Positions 1 to 5,965 of a stretch of DNA of 15,939 bases are shown in pieces; position 1 is the stretch's first letter, and each line of letters starts with the position of its first letter. Source of the stretch: an uncultured Lachnospiraceae bacterium (GTDB lineage Bacteria > Bacillota > Clostridia > Lachnospirales > Lachnospiraceae); assembly GCA_910587955.1 (NCBI GenBank), contig CAJUNN010000059.1, positions 1 to 15,939 on the forward strand, written 5' to 3'. A program made the position numbers and the translations under genes. The notes under the pieces are model-generated. The model saw nothing but the letters and a program-made list of their open reading frames with translations, had not been told where the DNA came from and ran no database searches.

Positions 1-38
1 GTGACAGCAGCCAGTTTCATCTCAAAAGAGTATTTTGA

Positions 39-270
39 ATGTTGTCCCATGAAAGGGGATGGATAATTTTGTACAAATTGTATTCAGAAAGAACCCAAAA
101 TAGAGATGGAGAAGCAGAAGTATATATTTATGATGAATTTCCAGAGGCTTTTAGAAATCAAGTTTTTATATAATGTTAGATGTATTAAATAAATGTTCCT
201 CTAATAATGAAAAGTTTTGGGATATTCTTTTTGATAGATTTTGGACTACTATGCCACAAGGTGTGTTACA
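39..270 (+). pseudogene. Frameshifted remnant of an AbiJ-N / STM4504-CBY_0614-like protein
   Basis: An open frame starting at ATG 39 or TTG 69 reads YKLYSERTQNRDGE and then VYIYDEFPEAFRNQVF before a stop at 171-173. The next frame continues at once as YIMLDVLNKC and NEKFWDILFDRFW to about 270. Joining the two needs one extra T in the T5 run at 163-167, so a single-base deletion in a homopolymer is the simplest explanation. The pattern Y-SER, then D-V-Y-YDE-P-FR-QV, resembles the N-terminal domain of AbiJ-like or STM4504/CBY_0614 family proteins; this is recalled from family knowledge and was not searched. Only about 70 residues survive before group II intron sequence begins, so the gene is truncated as well as frameshifted. 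The stretch is much richer in A/T than the genes downstream. The right boundary is approximate. Confidence 0.5.
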
Positions 271-274
271 TGTT

Positions 275-369
275 AAGTTGATTGAACCGCCGTGTACCGA
301 ACGGTACGCACGGCGGTGTGAGAGGTCGGAATTTCTCAATTAAGAGAAATACCTCCTACTCGGTTATGA
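275..369 (+). mobile_element. 3' remnant of a group II intron (domains V and VI)
   Basis: Domain V folds cleanly. CCGCCGT (287-293) pairs with ACGGCGG (310-316), GTACC (294-298) pairs with GGTAC (303-307) around a GAAC loop, and a two-base GC bulge lies at 308-309. A CGC triad sits where the catalytic triad is expected. Domain VI follows: GAGAGG (320-325) pairs with CCT (355-357) and CTC (359-361), leaving A358 bulged as the predicted branch point. Above it ATTTCTC pairs with GAGAAAT around an AATTAA loop. No reverse transcriptase (ltrA) frame and no domains I-IV are present upstream, so this is a dead 3' end. The exact 5' boundary and the 3' splice site (about 366-369) are uncertain. Confidence 0.72.
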
Positions 370-402
370 GCGTGCAGCTCATTGGTTCAGACTGTATTTT
401 TC

Positions 403-431
403 TTGACATACCTAGATTATCAAGGTATAAT
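403..431 (+). promoter_or_regulatory. Sigma-A type promoter of the padR operon
   Basis: TTGACA at 403-408 and TATAAT at 426-431 are both perfect consensus hexamers separated by 17 bases. Transcription would start near 438, inside the downstream dyad. The Shine-Dalgarno AAAGGAG at 456-462 lies 7 bases before the padR ATG at 470. Confidence 0.9.
408..428 (+). promoter_or_regulatory. Dyad in the promoter spacer, possible PadR operator
   Basis: ATACCT (408-413) and AGGTAT (423-428) are perfect 6-base inverted arms with a 9-base gap. They fill the space between the -35 and -10 boxes and touch both. The half-site resembles the ATACAT half-site of the second dyad. PadR proteins commonly bind such dyads at their own promoter. 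Confidence 0.5.
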
Positions 432-432
432 T

Positions 433-455
433 GATACATAGAAAATCTATGTATC
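433..455 (+). promoter_or_regulatory. Strong dyad at the transcription start, likely PadR operator
   Basis: GATACATAGA (433-442) and TCTATGTATC (446-455) are perfect 10-base inverted arms with AAA between them. The dyad begins two bases after the -10 box and ends just before the Shine-Dalgarno. Bound repressor would block the promoter. The ATACAT/ATGTAT core fits the ATGT...ACAT type of dyad reported for PadR regulators, so autoregulation is inferred. Confidence 0.68.
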
Positions 456-469
456 AAAGGAGCTAAACG

Positions 470-808
470 ATGGATAAAAAAATGATGGCTGTGAGTACGG
501 CCATGCTGCTTTTAAAGCTTCTGGAGGAAGAGGATTTGTACGGCTACCAGATGATCCGGAAGCTGGAGGAGCGGAGCAGCCGGGTGTTTTCTCTGAAGGA
601 GGGGACCCTTTACCCCATTCTGCATTCCCTGGAAGAACAAGAAGCCGTGGAGAGCTATGAGAAATGTGCGGATACGGGCCGGGTACGGAAATACTATCAT
701 TTGACAAAGAAGGGAAGGCATCTTTTGAGGGAGAAGCAGAAGGAATGGGAGATTTATGAAAAGGCCGTGCATGACGTGATGAAGGGAGGGATGTCCTTTG
801 CATTCTGA
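470..808 (+). CDS. PadR family transcriptional regulator
   Basis: This 112-residue protein is a compact winged-helix DNA-binding regulator of the PadR type. The helix-turn-helix covers about residues 8-56, with the family signature EGTLYPILHSLE at 44-55. The wing follows as GRVRKYYHLTKKG at 70-82, and a C-terminal dimerisation helix completes it. The length is typical of short PadR proteins that are paired with membrane proteins. The ATG start is supported by AAAGGAG 7 bases upstream and by a consensus promoter carrying two dyads, so it probably represses its own operon. Its last codons overlap the TTG start of the next gene by 11 bases, which points to translational coupling. The inducing ligand is unknown. 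Confidence 0.93.
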   Translation: MDKKMMAVSTAMLLLKLLEEEDLYGYQMIRKLEERSSRVFSLKEGTLYPILHSLEEQEAVESYEKCADTGRVRKYYHLTKKGRHLLREKQKEWEIYEKAVHDVMKGGMSFAF

Positions 809-2270
809 ACATGAGGTATTGATTCAGTTTTTAGCAGATGTGGATGAACAGATCCGGTACCAGCCTATGCACGCGGCAGTCAATGAGGAGCTTAAGGCCC
901 ACATAGAAGATAAGGCGGAAACGTACATGGAATACGGAATGGAAGAGGAGGAGGCATTCCGGCGGGCGGTGCGGGAGATGGGCGACGCTTCGGCTATCGG
1001 CATTCAGATGAACGAGGCGCATCACCTGCGGACGGCAAAGCCCCTTCTGGTTCTGCTTTTTGTTTTGATGGGAATTGGTATGCTGGGGAATTTTGCAGCC
1101 CGGGGGTTTGACTGGATGACCTGTGAGGAGCAGCTTTATATTCTGTGGGGAGCTTTGGTGCTGGTGCTTGTAATGAGGTACGGATATCCCCTGCTTTTGA
1201 AGCATATGGGGAAACTGATGATACTGTTTCTGGTTCTTACGGCGGGAAATTTGTGTATTCATCTGGCTTGGCGGCGGGATTGGCTGTTGAATTTCGGATG
1301 TTTCCAGTATCTCTTCAGTCCCAGTGTTCAGTTCGGGATCCTGCAGCTTGCCATTCCGGCGGCGGCCGTCCAGATGTACCGCAGGCGCTGCCGGGGACTC
1401 CGGGGGCTGTTTGAGGTTTACGGCTTCCTTGCGGTTCCGGTGGCAGCCAGTTTTTTCTTTTTCGGGGCAGGCTACACCCATCAGGGGATTCTTGTGCTCC
1501 TTCTGTGCTGCCTGGGAGTTTCCTGTTATATGGTGGGAAAAGGGTATTTGAAGGTGGAGAAAAAACGGGGATTTGCAGGTGCTTTCCTGGGAGTTCTGGT
1601 TTTGGCCGTGATCTGGGCAGTACCTGAGAGGGAAAGACTGGCAAGGAGCCTGGAACTTTGCTTTCATCCGGAAGCACAGGCTGCAAGCGCCTGGGAGGAT
1701 GGATATAACGGCGTGCTGATGCGGGAACTGCTGGGAAAATCAGAATGGTTCGGCTCCGTTTCCCTGAGTGAGGAGGAGAAGCTCCGTTTTTATACTTCCG
1801 AGTGGTATTTTACAGACGGTCCCGGAGAGTGGCAGCCTGGGGGAATACGTGAATTGGAAGACTATGTGAGATACAAGATGCAGTTTCAAGGAGATCCGGC
1901 TCTCAAACTGAGAGATCTTCTGCCTGACGGCCATGGGCGCAATTACCGGATTGCCAGGTGGATTCTCTCTTACGGAAGGATTCCGGCGTTGTTTCTAACA
2001 CTCCTTCCTCTTTGGGCCTGTGCTCTTATGTTTGCCGCAGCGTTTCAGATCCGCAACCGTCTGGGAAGGCTCACTGCCCTGTCAGGCAGTCTGGCCCTTT
2101 CCCTGCAGTCTCTGTTTTACCTGGCGGGAAATTTGGGATATCAATTCGGAGCGTTCGGCAACCTGCCCTTTGTGTCTGAGGGGCTGGTCAGCATCACCGG
2201 AAGCGCTGTGATGGCCGGGCTGGTGCTTTCCGCCTATCGGTTTGACACAGTGCTGAAAGAGAAGGATTAG
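798..2270 (+). CDS. Permease-prefix-domain membrane protein with a divergent SEDS (FtsW/RodA-like) body
   Basis: This 490-residue protein starts at TTG, with GGGAGGG about 7 bases upstream and overlapping padR. Residues 1-75 form an acidic helical permease prefix domain (IRYQPMHAAVNEELKAHIED, then AFRRAVREMGD). About nine or ten hydrophobic segments follow, at roughly 82-98, 110-130, 138-158, 172-195, 208-245, 258-275, 395-417, 428-447 and 462-481. A large extracytoplasmic loop spans about 277-390. The C-terminal block LPFVSEGLVSITGSAVMAG (456-474) and the loop piece DGYNGVLMRELLGKSEWFG (301-319) resemble conserved regions of SEDS proteins, which polymerise peptidoglycan glycan strands. By my alignment the SEDS catalytic Asp falls on Asn382, so the protein may not be enzymatically active. 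Its pairing with PadR suggests a regulated envelope-stress or sensing role. The SEDS assignment is by eye. Confidence 0.62.
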   Translation: MHSEHEVLIQFLADVDEQIRYQPMHAAVNEELKAHIEDKAETYMEYGMEEEEAFRRAVREMGDASAIGIQMNEAHHLRTAKPLLVLLFVLMGIGMLGNFAARGFDWMTCEEQLYILWGALVLVLVMRYGYPLLLKHMGKLMILFLVLTAGNLCIHLAWRRDWLLNFGCFQYLFSPSVQFGILQLAIPAAAVQMYRRRCRGLRGLFEVYGFLAVPVAASFFFFGAGYTHQGILVLLLCCLGVSCYMVGKGYLKVEKKRGFAGAFLGVLVLAVIWAVPERERLARSLELCFHPEAQAASAWEDGYNGVLMRELLGKSEWFGSVSLSEEEKLRFYTSEWYFTDGPGEWQPGGIRELEDYVRYKMQFQGDPALKLRDLLPDGHGRNYRIARWILSYGRIPALFLTLLPLWACALMFAAAFQIRNRLGRLTALSGSLALSLQSLFYLAGNLGYQFGAFGNLPFVSEGLVSITGSAVMAGLVLSAYRFDTVLKEKD

Positions 2271-2272
2271 CC

Positions 2273-2470
2273 TTATTTTTTCAAATAGCGGTAGATTAGG
2301 AGATAGGCGTAGAGAAAAATGGGAATGACCACGGTACACACTACGGAAGCTTTCAGCCAGTCTTTGGAAGCTGTGGGGTCCGCGAAAGCGAGTATCAGGG
2401 TAATCAGATAGAGGCCGGCCAGCAGGACTGCGCCTGCGAGGGCCAGAATTCGTTTCATTTTATCCAGCAT
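2273..2470 (-). CDS. Small two-TM membrane protein of unknown function
   Basis: The 65-residue product has a short basic N-terminus (MLDKMKR) and a first hydrophobic segment at about 8-29. A polar loop (ADPTASKDWLK) follows, then a second hydrophobic segment at about 41-60 and a basic end (YRYLKK). The Shine-Dalgarno AAAGGA lies about 8 bases before the ATG. It converges on the SEDS-like gene, with the two stop codons three bases apart, so it is a separate transcription unit. I do not recognise a named family. The coding pattern and a proper ribosome site support it as a real gene. Confidence 0.7.
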   Translation of the reverse strand: MLDKMKRILALAGAVLLAGLYLITLILAFADPTASKDWLKASVVCTVVIPIFLYAYLLIYRYLKK

Positions 2471-2544
2471 GGGAGTATCCTTTCCGGTTGGTTTGATGCT
2501 TTCAAAATAACATATTTTTCTGAAAAAGTAAATTTAAAACTTTT

Positions 2545-2574
2545 TTGTATAAAATACGGAGGACGGGCTATACT
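2545..2574 (+). promoter_or_regulatory. Possible promoter of a short terminated transcript
   Basis: TTGTAT (2545-2550) and TATACT (2569-2574) are separated by 18 bases, which predicts a start near 2581. The -35 box is imperfect. Its main support is the strong terminator found 80 bases downstream with no gene in between. Confidence 0.4.
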
Positions 2575-2580
2575 AGGATT

Positions 2581-2658
2581 AGACAAAAGAGAAACGAATT
2601 ACTTATATCCTCCCCTTTAGTGAAATCCCCGGCACGGCAGCGTGGCGGGGATTTTTTT
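2581..2658 (+). ncRNA. Candidate small RNA with a C-rich loop and its own terminator
   Basis: A transcript starting near 2581 would be about 78 bases long and ends in a strong intrinsic terminator at 2623-2658. It contains no convincing open frame. The unpaired 5' part carries ATCCTCCCCTTTAG (2607-2620), a CU-rich segment complementary to Shine-Dalgarno sequences, as is common in Gram-positive antisense sRNAs. The element could instead be a leader attenuator for the SEC-C gene, but that gene has its own better promoter downstream at 2701. No match to a named RNA family is claimed. Confidence 0.38.
2623..2658 (+). terminator. Intrinsic terminator
   Basis: AAATCCCCG (2623-2631) pairs with CGGGGATTT (2646-2654). 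After one G-G mismatch, CACG (2633-2636) pairs with CGTG (2641-2644) around a GCAG loop. Seven T residues (2652-2658) follow, part of them pairing at the stem base. It is oriented for plus-strand transcripts; the opposite strand has only three T residues. Confidence 0.88.
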
Positions 2659-2700
2659 GCAGCTTCTGGTAAATGGCAGCTGCCAGAATGAAAAGTATAG

Positions 2701-2729
2701 TTGAAATCATCCAATAACTGGTATATACT
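2701..2729 (+). promoter_or_regulatory. Promoter of the SEC-C / YdcF / SIR2-TPR run
   Basis: TTGAAA (2701-2706) and TATACT (2724-2729) are 17 bases apart. The start point would be near 2736, giving a leader of about 46 bases before the ATG at 2782. The TTG at 2701, which could be mistaken for a start codon, is the -35 box. Confidence 0.78.
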
Positions 2730-2781
2730 TAAGGCACGGAAAATCCGTGTAAAAAACAAAGACAAAGGACGGAGAGATTCT

Positions 2782-3282
2782 ATGGCATTATTGAAACAAT
2801 GGCGTGATATGGCCTATGATCAGGAGGCAAATCAGGGAGACATCCAGAGGTTCTGGAGCAAATATTTCGACATAGAGAAGGGAATCTATGAACAGCTTCT
2901 GTCGGATCCGGATACAGAGGTCAAGGGAACTGTGAAAGAGCTGGCGGACAAGTATGGACAGGAAGTTATGACTATGACCGGTTTCCTGGACGGAATCAAC
3001 GACAGCCTGGAGACCCCGAACCCCATCGAGGAGATGGAGGAGGATACAGTGGTTTCCCTGAAATTTGATAAGGAGAAGCTGTACAAAAACATGGTAGCCG
3101 CCAAGGCGGACTGGCTCTATGAGCTGCCCCAGTGGGAGCCGATTTTTACGGAAGAGAAGCGCAGGGAACTGTATCTGGAGCAGAAAAAGTCAGGTACGAT
3201 TGTAAAAGGGCCGAAGATTGGCAGGAATGATCCTTGTCCCTGCGGAAGCGGTAAAAAGTATAAAAAATGCTGCGGAAGATAG
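2782..3282 (+). CDS. SEC-C motif (zinc-binding) domain protein
   Basis: The ATG at 2782 is preceded by GGAGAG at 2771-2776 and gives a 166-residue soluble, acidic, largely helical protein. An in-frame TTG at 2701 would add 27 residues but lies on the promoter -35 box, so it is rejected. The C-terminus is a textbook SEC-C motif, GRNDPCPCGSGKKYKKCCGR (147-166), with zinc ligands Cys152, Cys154, Cys163 and Cys164. This motif is known from the SecA tail, where it contacts SecB and ribosomes, and occurs as a tail on many otherwise unrelated bacterial proteins. Residues 1-140 match no family I can name. The last 16 bases overlap the start of the ydcF-like gene, so the two are probably translated together. 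Confidence 0.85.
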   Translation: MALLKQWRDMAYDQEANQGDIQRFWSKYFDIEKGIYEQLLSDPDTEVKGTVKELADKYGQEVMTMTGFLDGINDSLETPNPIEEMEEDTVVSLKFDKEKLYKNMVAAKADWLYELPQWEPIFTEEKRRELYLEQKKSGTIVKGPKIGRNDPCPCGSGKKYKKCCGR

Positions 3283-4043
3283 GGCGGATGGGAAGTATAT
3301 TCCTGATTGCAGGAAGCCTTTGCTTCCTTTATTATCTGGCAGTGGTAATTTATTCAGGGCTGAATACCTCATTTGCCTGGTTCTGGCTCCTGGCAGGCCT
3401 GGCTTTCTGCCTGGGAGCCGGGGTCTGTACGGTCCCGTCTCTGCAGAGGGCCTTTTTTGGCATACCAAGAATCATACGCCTGGGAGCAGGCGTTTTGACA
3501 GCCGCGGGCCTGCTGGTTTTTGTTCTGGCCCAAGCCTGCATCATCAGCGGCATGGCAGGCGGGACACAAGAACATTTGGACTATCTCATCGTGCTGGGAG
3601 CCCAGGTCCGGGGGACCCGGGTGAGCCGTGCCCTGGCCCAGCGTCTGGACTGCGCCGCCGTCTATTTGAAGGAGCATGAGGACACGCTTGTGATCGTATC
3701 CGGCGGTCAGGGGCCGGGAGAGGACATTTCCGAGGCGCAGGCCATGGCAGAGTATCTGGAGAGAGCAGGGATTGCGCCGGAGCGGATCCGGAAGGAGGGA
3801 CGTTCTGTGAATACGGCGCAGAATATCCGGTTCAGCATGGAATGGATGGAGAAGGAGGATCCCAAAGTGGGTATTGTCTCCAATGATTTTCATGTGTTCC
3901 GGGCCGTGCATATTGCCAAGGCCCAGGGTGTGAAGGCAGAAGGGATTCCTGCGCCCTCTACGCCCGGAATGTATCCCCACTATATGACCCGGGAGGCAGT
4001 TGCCCTGGTGAAAGATCTGGTGTTTGGAAATCTGGTTTTGTAG
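3267..4043 (+). CDS. YdcF family (DUF218) membrane-anchored protein
   Basis: This 258-residue protein has three N-terminal hydrophobic segments (about 9-29, 34-54 and 72-92), followed by a YdcF/DUF218 domain at about 105-250. Family motifs are visible in order: VLGAQV (109-114), VSGGQG (144-149), EGRSVNTAQN (177-186) and SNDFHVFRA (205-213). The family includes SanA- and ElyC-like proteins linked to envelope integrity, and its reaction is not settled. The start at 3267 overlaps the SEC-C gene and has no clear Shine-Dalgarno. An in-frame ATG at 3288 would shorten the protein by seven residues but lose its basic N-terminus. Only 12 bases separate its stop from the SIR2-TPR gene, so the three genes probably form one transcript. 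Confidence 0.88.
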   Translation: MLRKIGRMGSIFLIAGSLCFLYYLAVVIYSGLNTSFAWFWLLAGLAFCLGAGVCTVPSLQRAFFGIPRIIRLGAGVLTAAGLLVFVLAQACIISGMAGGTQEHLDYLIVLGAQVRGTRVSRALAQRLDCAAVYLKEHEDTLVIVSGGQGPGEDISEAQAMAEYLERAGIAPERIRKEGRSVNTAQNIRFSMEWMEKEDPKVGIVSNDFHVFRAVHIAKAQGVKAEGIPAPSTPGMYPHYMTREAVALVKDLVFGNLVL

Positions 4044-4055
4044 GGTGAATTACAA

Positions 4056-5510
4056 ATGATGTATGAAGAATTGGCGTTAAAAGGTTTTGTCGATGAAATG
4101 AAAGAAGTTTCCAGTGGTCCCCATCCTAGAAGGTTTTGCTTTATATTGGGTGCTGGAGCATCCAGAGCGTCCGGAATCAAATCCGGCCAGGAATTGGTGC
4201 GTATCTGGGATAAAGAATTGTCGGAACGGAACCATAAAGAACACCAGAGATGGAAAGAGAAGCTGGGGATTAGTGAAGAGAATCAGGATAGTTTTTACAG
4301 CCAGTATTATGAGCGGCGTTTCCGGCGTCATCCGACGGATGGCTACAATTATCTGGAAAAGCTCATGGAGCATGCAAAGCCAAGTGTGGGATATGTGATG
4401 CTGGCGTATCTTCTGACAAAGACGGATCACAATGTAGTGATTACGACTAATTTTGACCATTTGACCGAGGATGCTGTCAATTACTATGCACAGGAAATTC
4501 CGCTGATGATTGGCCATGAATCTCTGGCTCATTATGTGTCCAAGCAGTTAAAACGCCCTACGATTATTAAAATTCACAGAGATTTGCTTTTCGATCCCAA
4601 GAACCGGGCAGAGGAATTGGAGCTGCTGCATGAGAATTGGAAGAAGGCATTGGGAATTATTTTTTCCGAGTATCATCCGATCTTTATCGGATATGCGGGG
4701 AATGACAACAGCCTGATGGATTTTCTTCTTGAGAACAGCGGGCTCTTTGAGAGCGGAGAGTGGTCTTGTCCTTATTGGATGGTTTATAAGTCGGAAAAGG
4801 TCCAAGGAAAGGTGCTGGAATTTTTGGAGCAGTCTCAGGGATACTTGATCCGCCACAATGGTTTTGATGAAGTTCTATATTTGCTTGGAGCAGCTTTTGA
4901 TTATAAGCTGCTGGCGGAGGAGGAATTTTTAAAGGACGCCCAAAAGCGCTATCAAAACCTTTTCAACGCCATTGAAGGATTTACAGAAAAAGCGGCCCGG
5001 GGGGAAGAGCCCATAAACGGAGAGGAGACGGCGAAGCAGACGGAAGAAACGGCAGAATTGGGAAAAGCAGTGCAGCAGATCACGGATCAGGCGGAGCAGC
5101 AGCGGCTGTTCCGGGAAGCCCTTGACCTTTATAATGGAAAGAACTATGAAGAAGTAGTCGAGAAGCTGCGTCCTTTGATTAAAGCTGCGCCCAGCAATGC
5201 CAGATATCATAATCTGTTGGGTGCCACATGGTTTTCCATGAAATCTTATGAAGATGCTCTGAAAGAGTTTCAGGAAGCTGTTCGGTTTGACTCCGACAAT
5301 GACGTGTATCGCTTTAATTTGGGGAATACCTTAGAGAAGCTTAAAAAATATGAGGAAGCGCTTAGCAATTATCAGACAGCGGCTGCATTGAATCCAGAAG
5401 ATGCAAGATGGCACGAATCCTATGGAAATTTGCTGAAAAAATTGGGCCGTCACGAGGAAGCCGAGCAGGAAAAGAAAAAAGCAGAAAAGCTTAAGAAATC
5501 TTCCGGTTGA
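4056..5510 (+). CDS. SIR2-like NAD-binding domain fused to C-terminal TPR repeats
   Basis: The 484-residue protein has an N-terminal SIR2-like Rossmann domain (about 25-270). The NAD-binding loop is GAGAS (32-36). The catalytic Asn lies in TTNFD (Asn132) and the catalytic His in IKIHRD (His174), where Arg replaces the usual Gly after His. IGYAGNDNSL (211-220) is the second NAD-binding strand. A charged linker at about 305-345 leads to three or four TPR units from about 351 to 484 (motifs such as YHNLLGATWFSMKSYEDAL). SIR2-like domains of this type act as NAD-hydrolysing effectors in several phage-defence systems. With both catalytic residues kept, NAD hydrolysis or deacylation is plausible. 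TPRs would mediate partner binding or sensing. The Shine-Dalgarno is weak (AGGGTGA). The gene looks richer in A/T than thrS. A defence role is inference. Confidence 0.82.
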   Translation: MMYEELALKGFVDEMKEVSSGPHPRRFCFILGAGASRASGIKSGQELVRIWDKELSERNHKEHQRWKEKLGISEENQDSFYSQYYERRFRRHPTDGYNYLEKLMEHAKPSVGYVMLAYLLTKTDHNVVITTNFDHLTEDAVNYYAQEIPLMIGHESLAHYVSKQLKRPTIIKIHRDLLFDPKNRAEELELLHENWKKALGIIFSEYHPIFIGYAGNDNSLMDFLLENSGLFESGEWSCPYWMVYKSEKVQGKVLEFLEQSQGYLIRHNGFDEVLYLLGAAFDYKLLAEEEFLKDAQKRYQNLFNAIEGFTEKAARGEEPINGEETAKQTEETAELGKAVQQITDQAEQQRLFREALDLYNGKNYEEVVEKLRPLIKAAPSNARYHNLLGATWFSMKSYEDALKEFQEAVRFDSDNDVYRFNLGNTLEKLKKYEEALSNYQTAAALNPEDARWHESYGNLLKKLGRHEEAEQEKKKAEKLKKSSG

Positions 5511-5534
5511 CAAAATACATCCCCGTGTTATAAT
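5507..5534 (+). promoter_or_regulatory. Promoter of the thrS T-box transcript
   Basis: TTGACA (5507-5512) and TATAAT (5529-5534), both consensus, are 16 bases apart, giving a start near 5541. The -35 box includes the TGA stop codon (5508-5510) of the SIR2-TPR gene. No terminator separates the two, so upstream transcripts could also enter the T-box. Confidence 0.85.
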
Positions 5535-5540
5535 GGGCCT

Positions 5541-5803
5541 ATAGCAGATTCATATGCAAACATGTAGAAGAGAAGAGTAAGCTGCGGAAGGTGACAGAGA
5601 GGGGTACGTATGCTGGAAGTATCCTCATCGGGAAGCAGAAGCCGGAAGGCTTGTACTGAAAACTGCCTCTGAGTGGCCCTAATCCGGTCCGGTGGCTCCG
5701 TTATCGCCCAATGAGTGGTTTTAGAAAGCTAAAACAAACGGGGTGGAACCGCGATTTAGTATAATCGTCCCCTTCTGTCGCCAGCGGCAGGAGGGGATTT
5801 TTT
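5541..5803 (+). promoter_or_regulatory. T-box riboswitch (threonine) controlling thrS
   Basis: The conserved T-box core GGGTGGAACCGCG lies at 5741-5753, with the UGGA bulge that pairs with the uncharged tRNA 3' end. Stem I begins at GAAGAGTAA (near 5572), continues through AGAGAGGGG (near 5597) and an apical GCTGGAAG loop. It returns through TGAAAACTGCCTCTGAGT (5657-5674). In the specifier position, before GCC..TGAGT, ACT at 5662-5664 is a threonine codon, which agrees with the downstream thrS. Uncharged tRNA-Thr would stabilise the antiterminator against the terminator at 5768-5803. Confidence 0.92.
5768..5803 (+). terminator. Regulated terminator of the T-box leader
   Basis: TCCCCTTCTGTCG (5768-5780) pairs, with a few G-U pairs, with CGGCAGGAGGGGA (5785-5797) around a CCAG loop, followed by T6 at 5798-5803. 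Its 5' arm begins just after the T-box core, so it competes with the antiterminator. Confidence 0.9.
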
Positions 5804-5880
5804 ATGTGCAGTCCCCATGGGTATATGGCCGCTTGCAGACGCCTGCGGGAGCACTTGATTTTGAGAGAAAGGAGTTTAAG

Positions 5881-5916
5881 ATGGAGACAAAGAACAGGAT
5901 CAATAAGGAAAAATAG
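5881..5916 (+). CDS. Possible 11-codon leader peptide between the T-box and thrS
   Basis: ATG at 5881 follows AAAGGAG (5868-5874) by 6 bases, a better ribosome site than that of thrS itself. The frame encodes METKNRINKEK and stops at TAG 5914-5916. It contains a single Thr codon, so classical attenuation by threonine is unlikely. It may only load ribosomes on the leader, or be chance. This is the only coding candidate in the 162 bases between the terminator and thrS. Confidence 0.3.
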   Translation: METKNRINKEK

Positions 5917-5965
5917 ATAAAAAGGAAAATAAGCTGGAAAAGCTAAAAAAGAAAGGATATATGCC

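Noticed and set aside
1..66. Open frame from the left edge ending at TAA 64-66
   Set aside because: Only 21 codons are visible, with no recognisable motif, so it may be a gene tail or chance.
831..1667. Minus-strand frame opposite the SEDS-like gene
   Set aside because: The plus strand gives a coherent membrane protein coupled to padR; the antisense frame is low in order and has no domain.
2262..2281. Possible terminator between the SEDS-like gene and the convergent small gene
   Set aside because: The AAGG/CCTT stem is only 4 bases, too weak to call although a T run follows.
2701..2781. N-terminal extension of the SEC-C protein from a TTG start
   Set aside because: The TTG is the -35 box of a good promoter and the ATG at 2782 has its own GGAGAG site.
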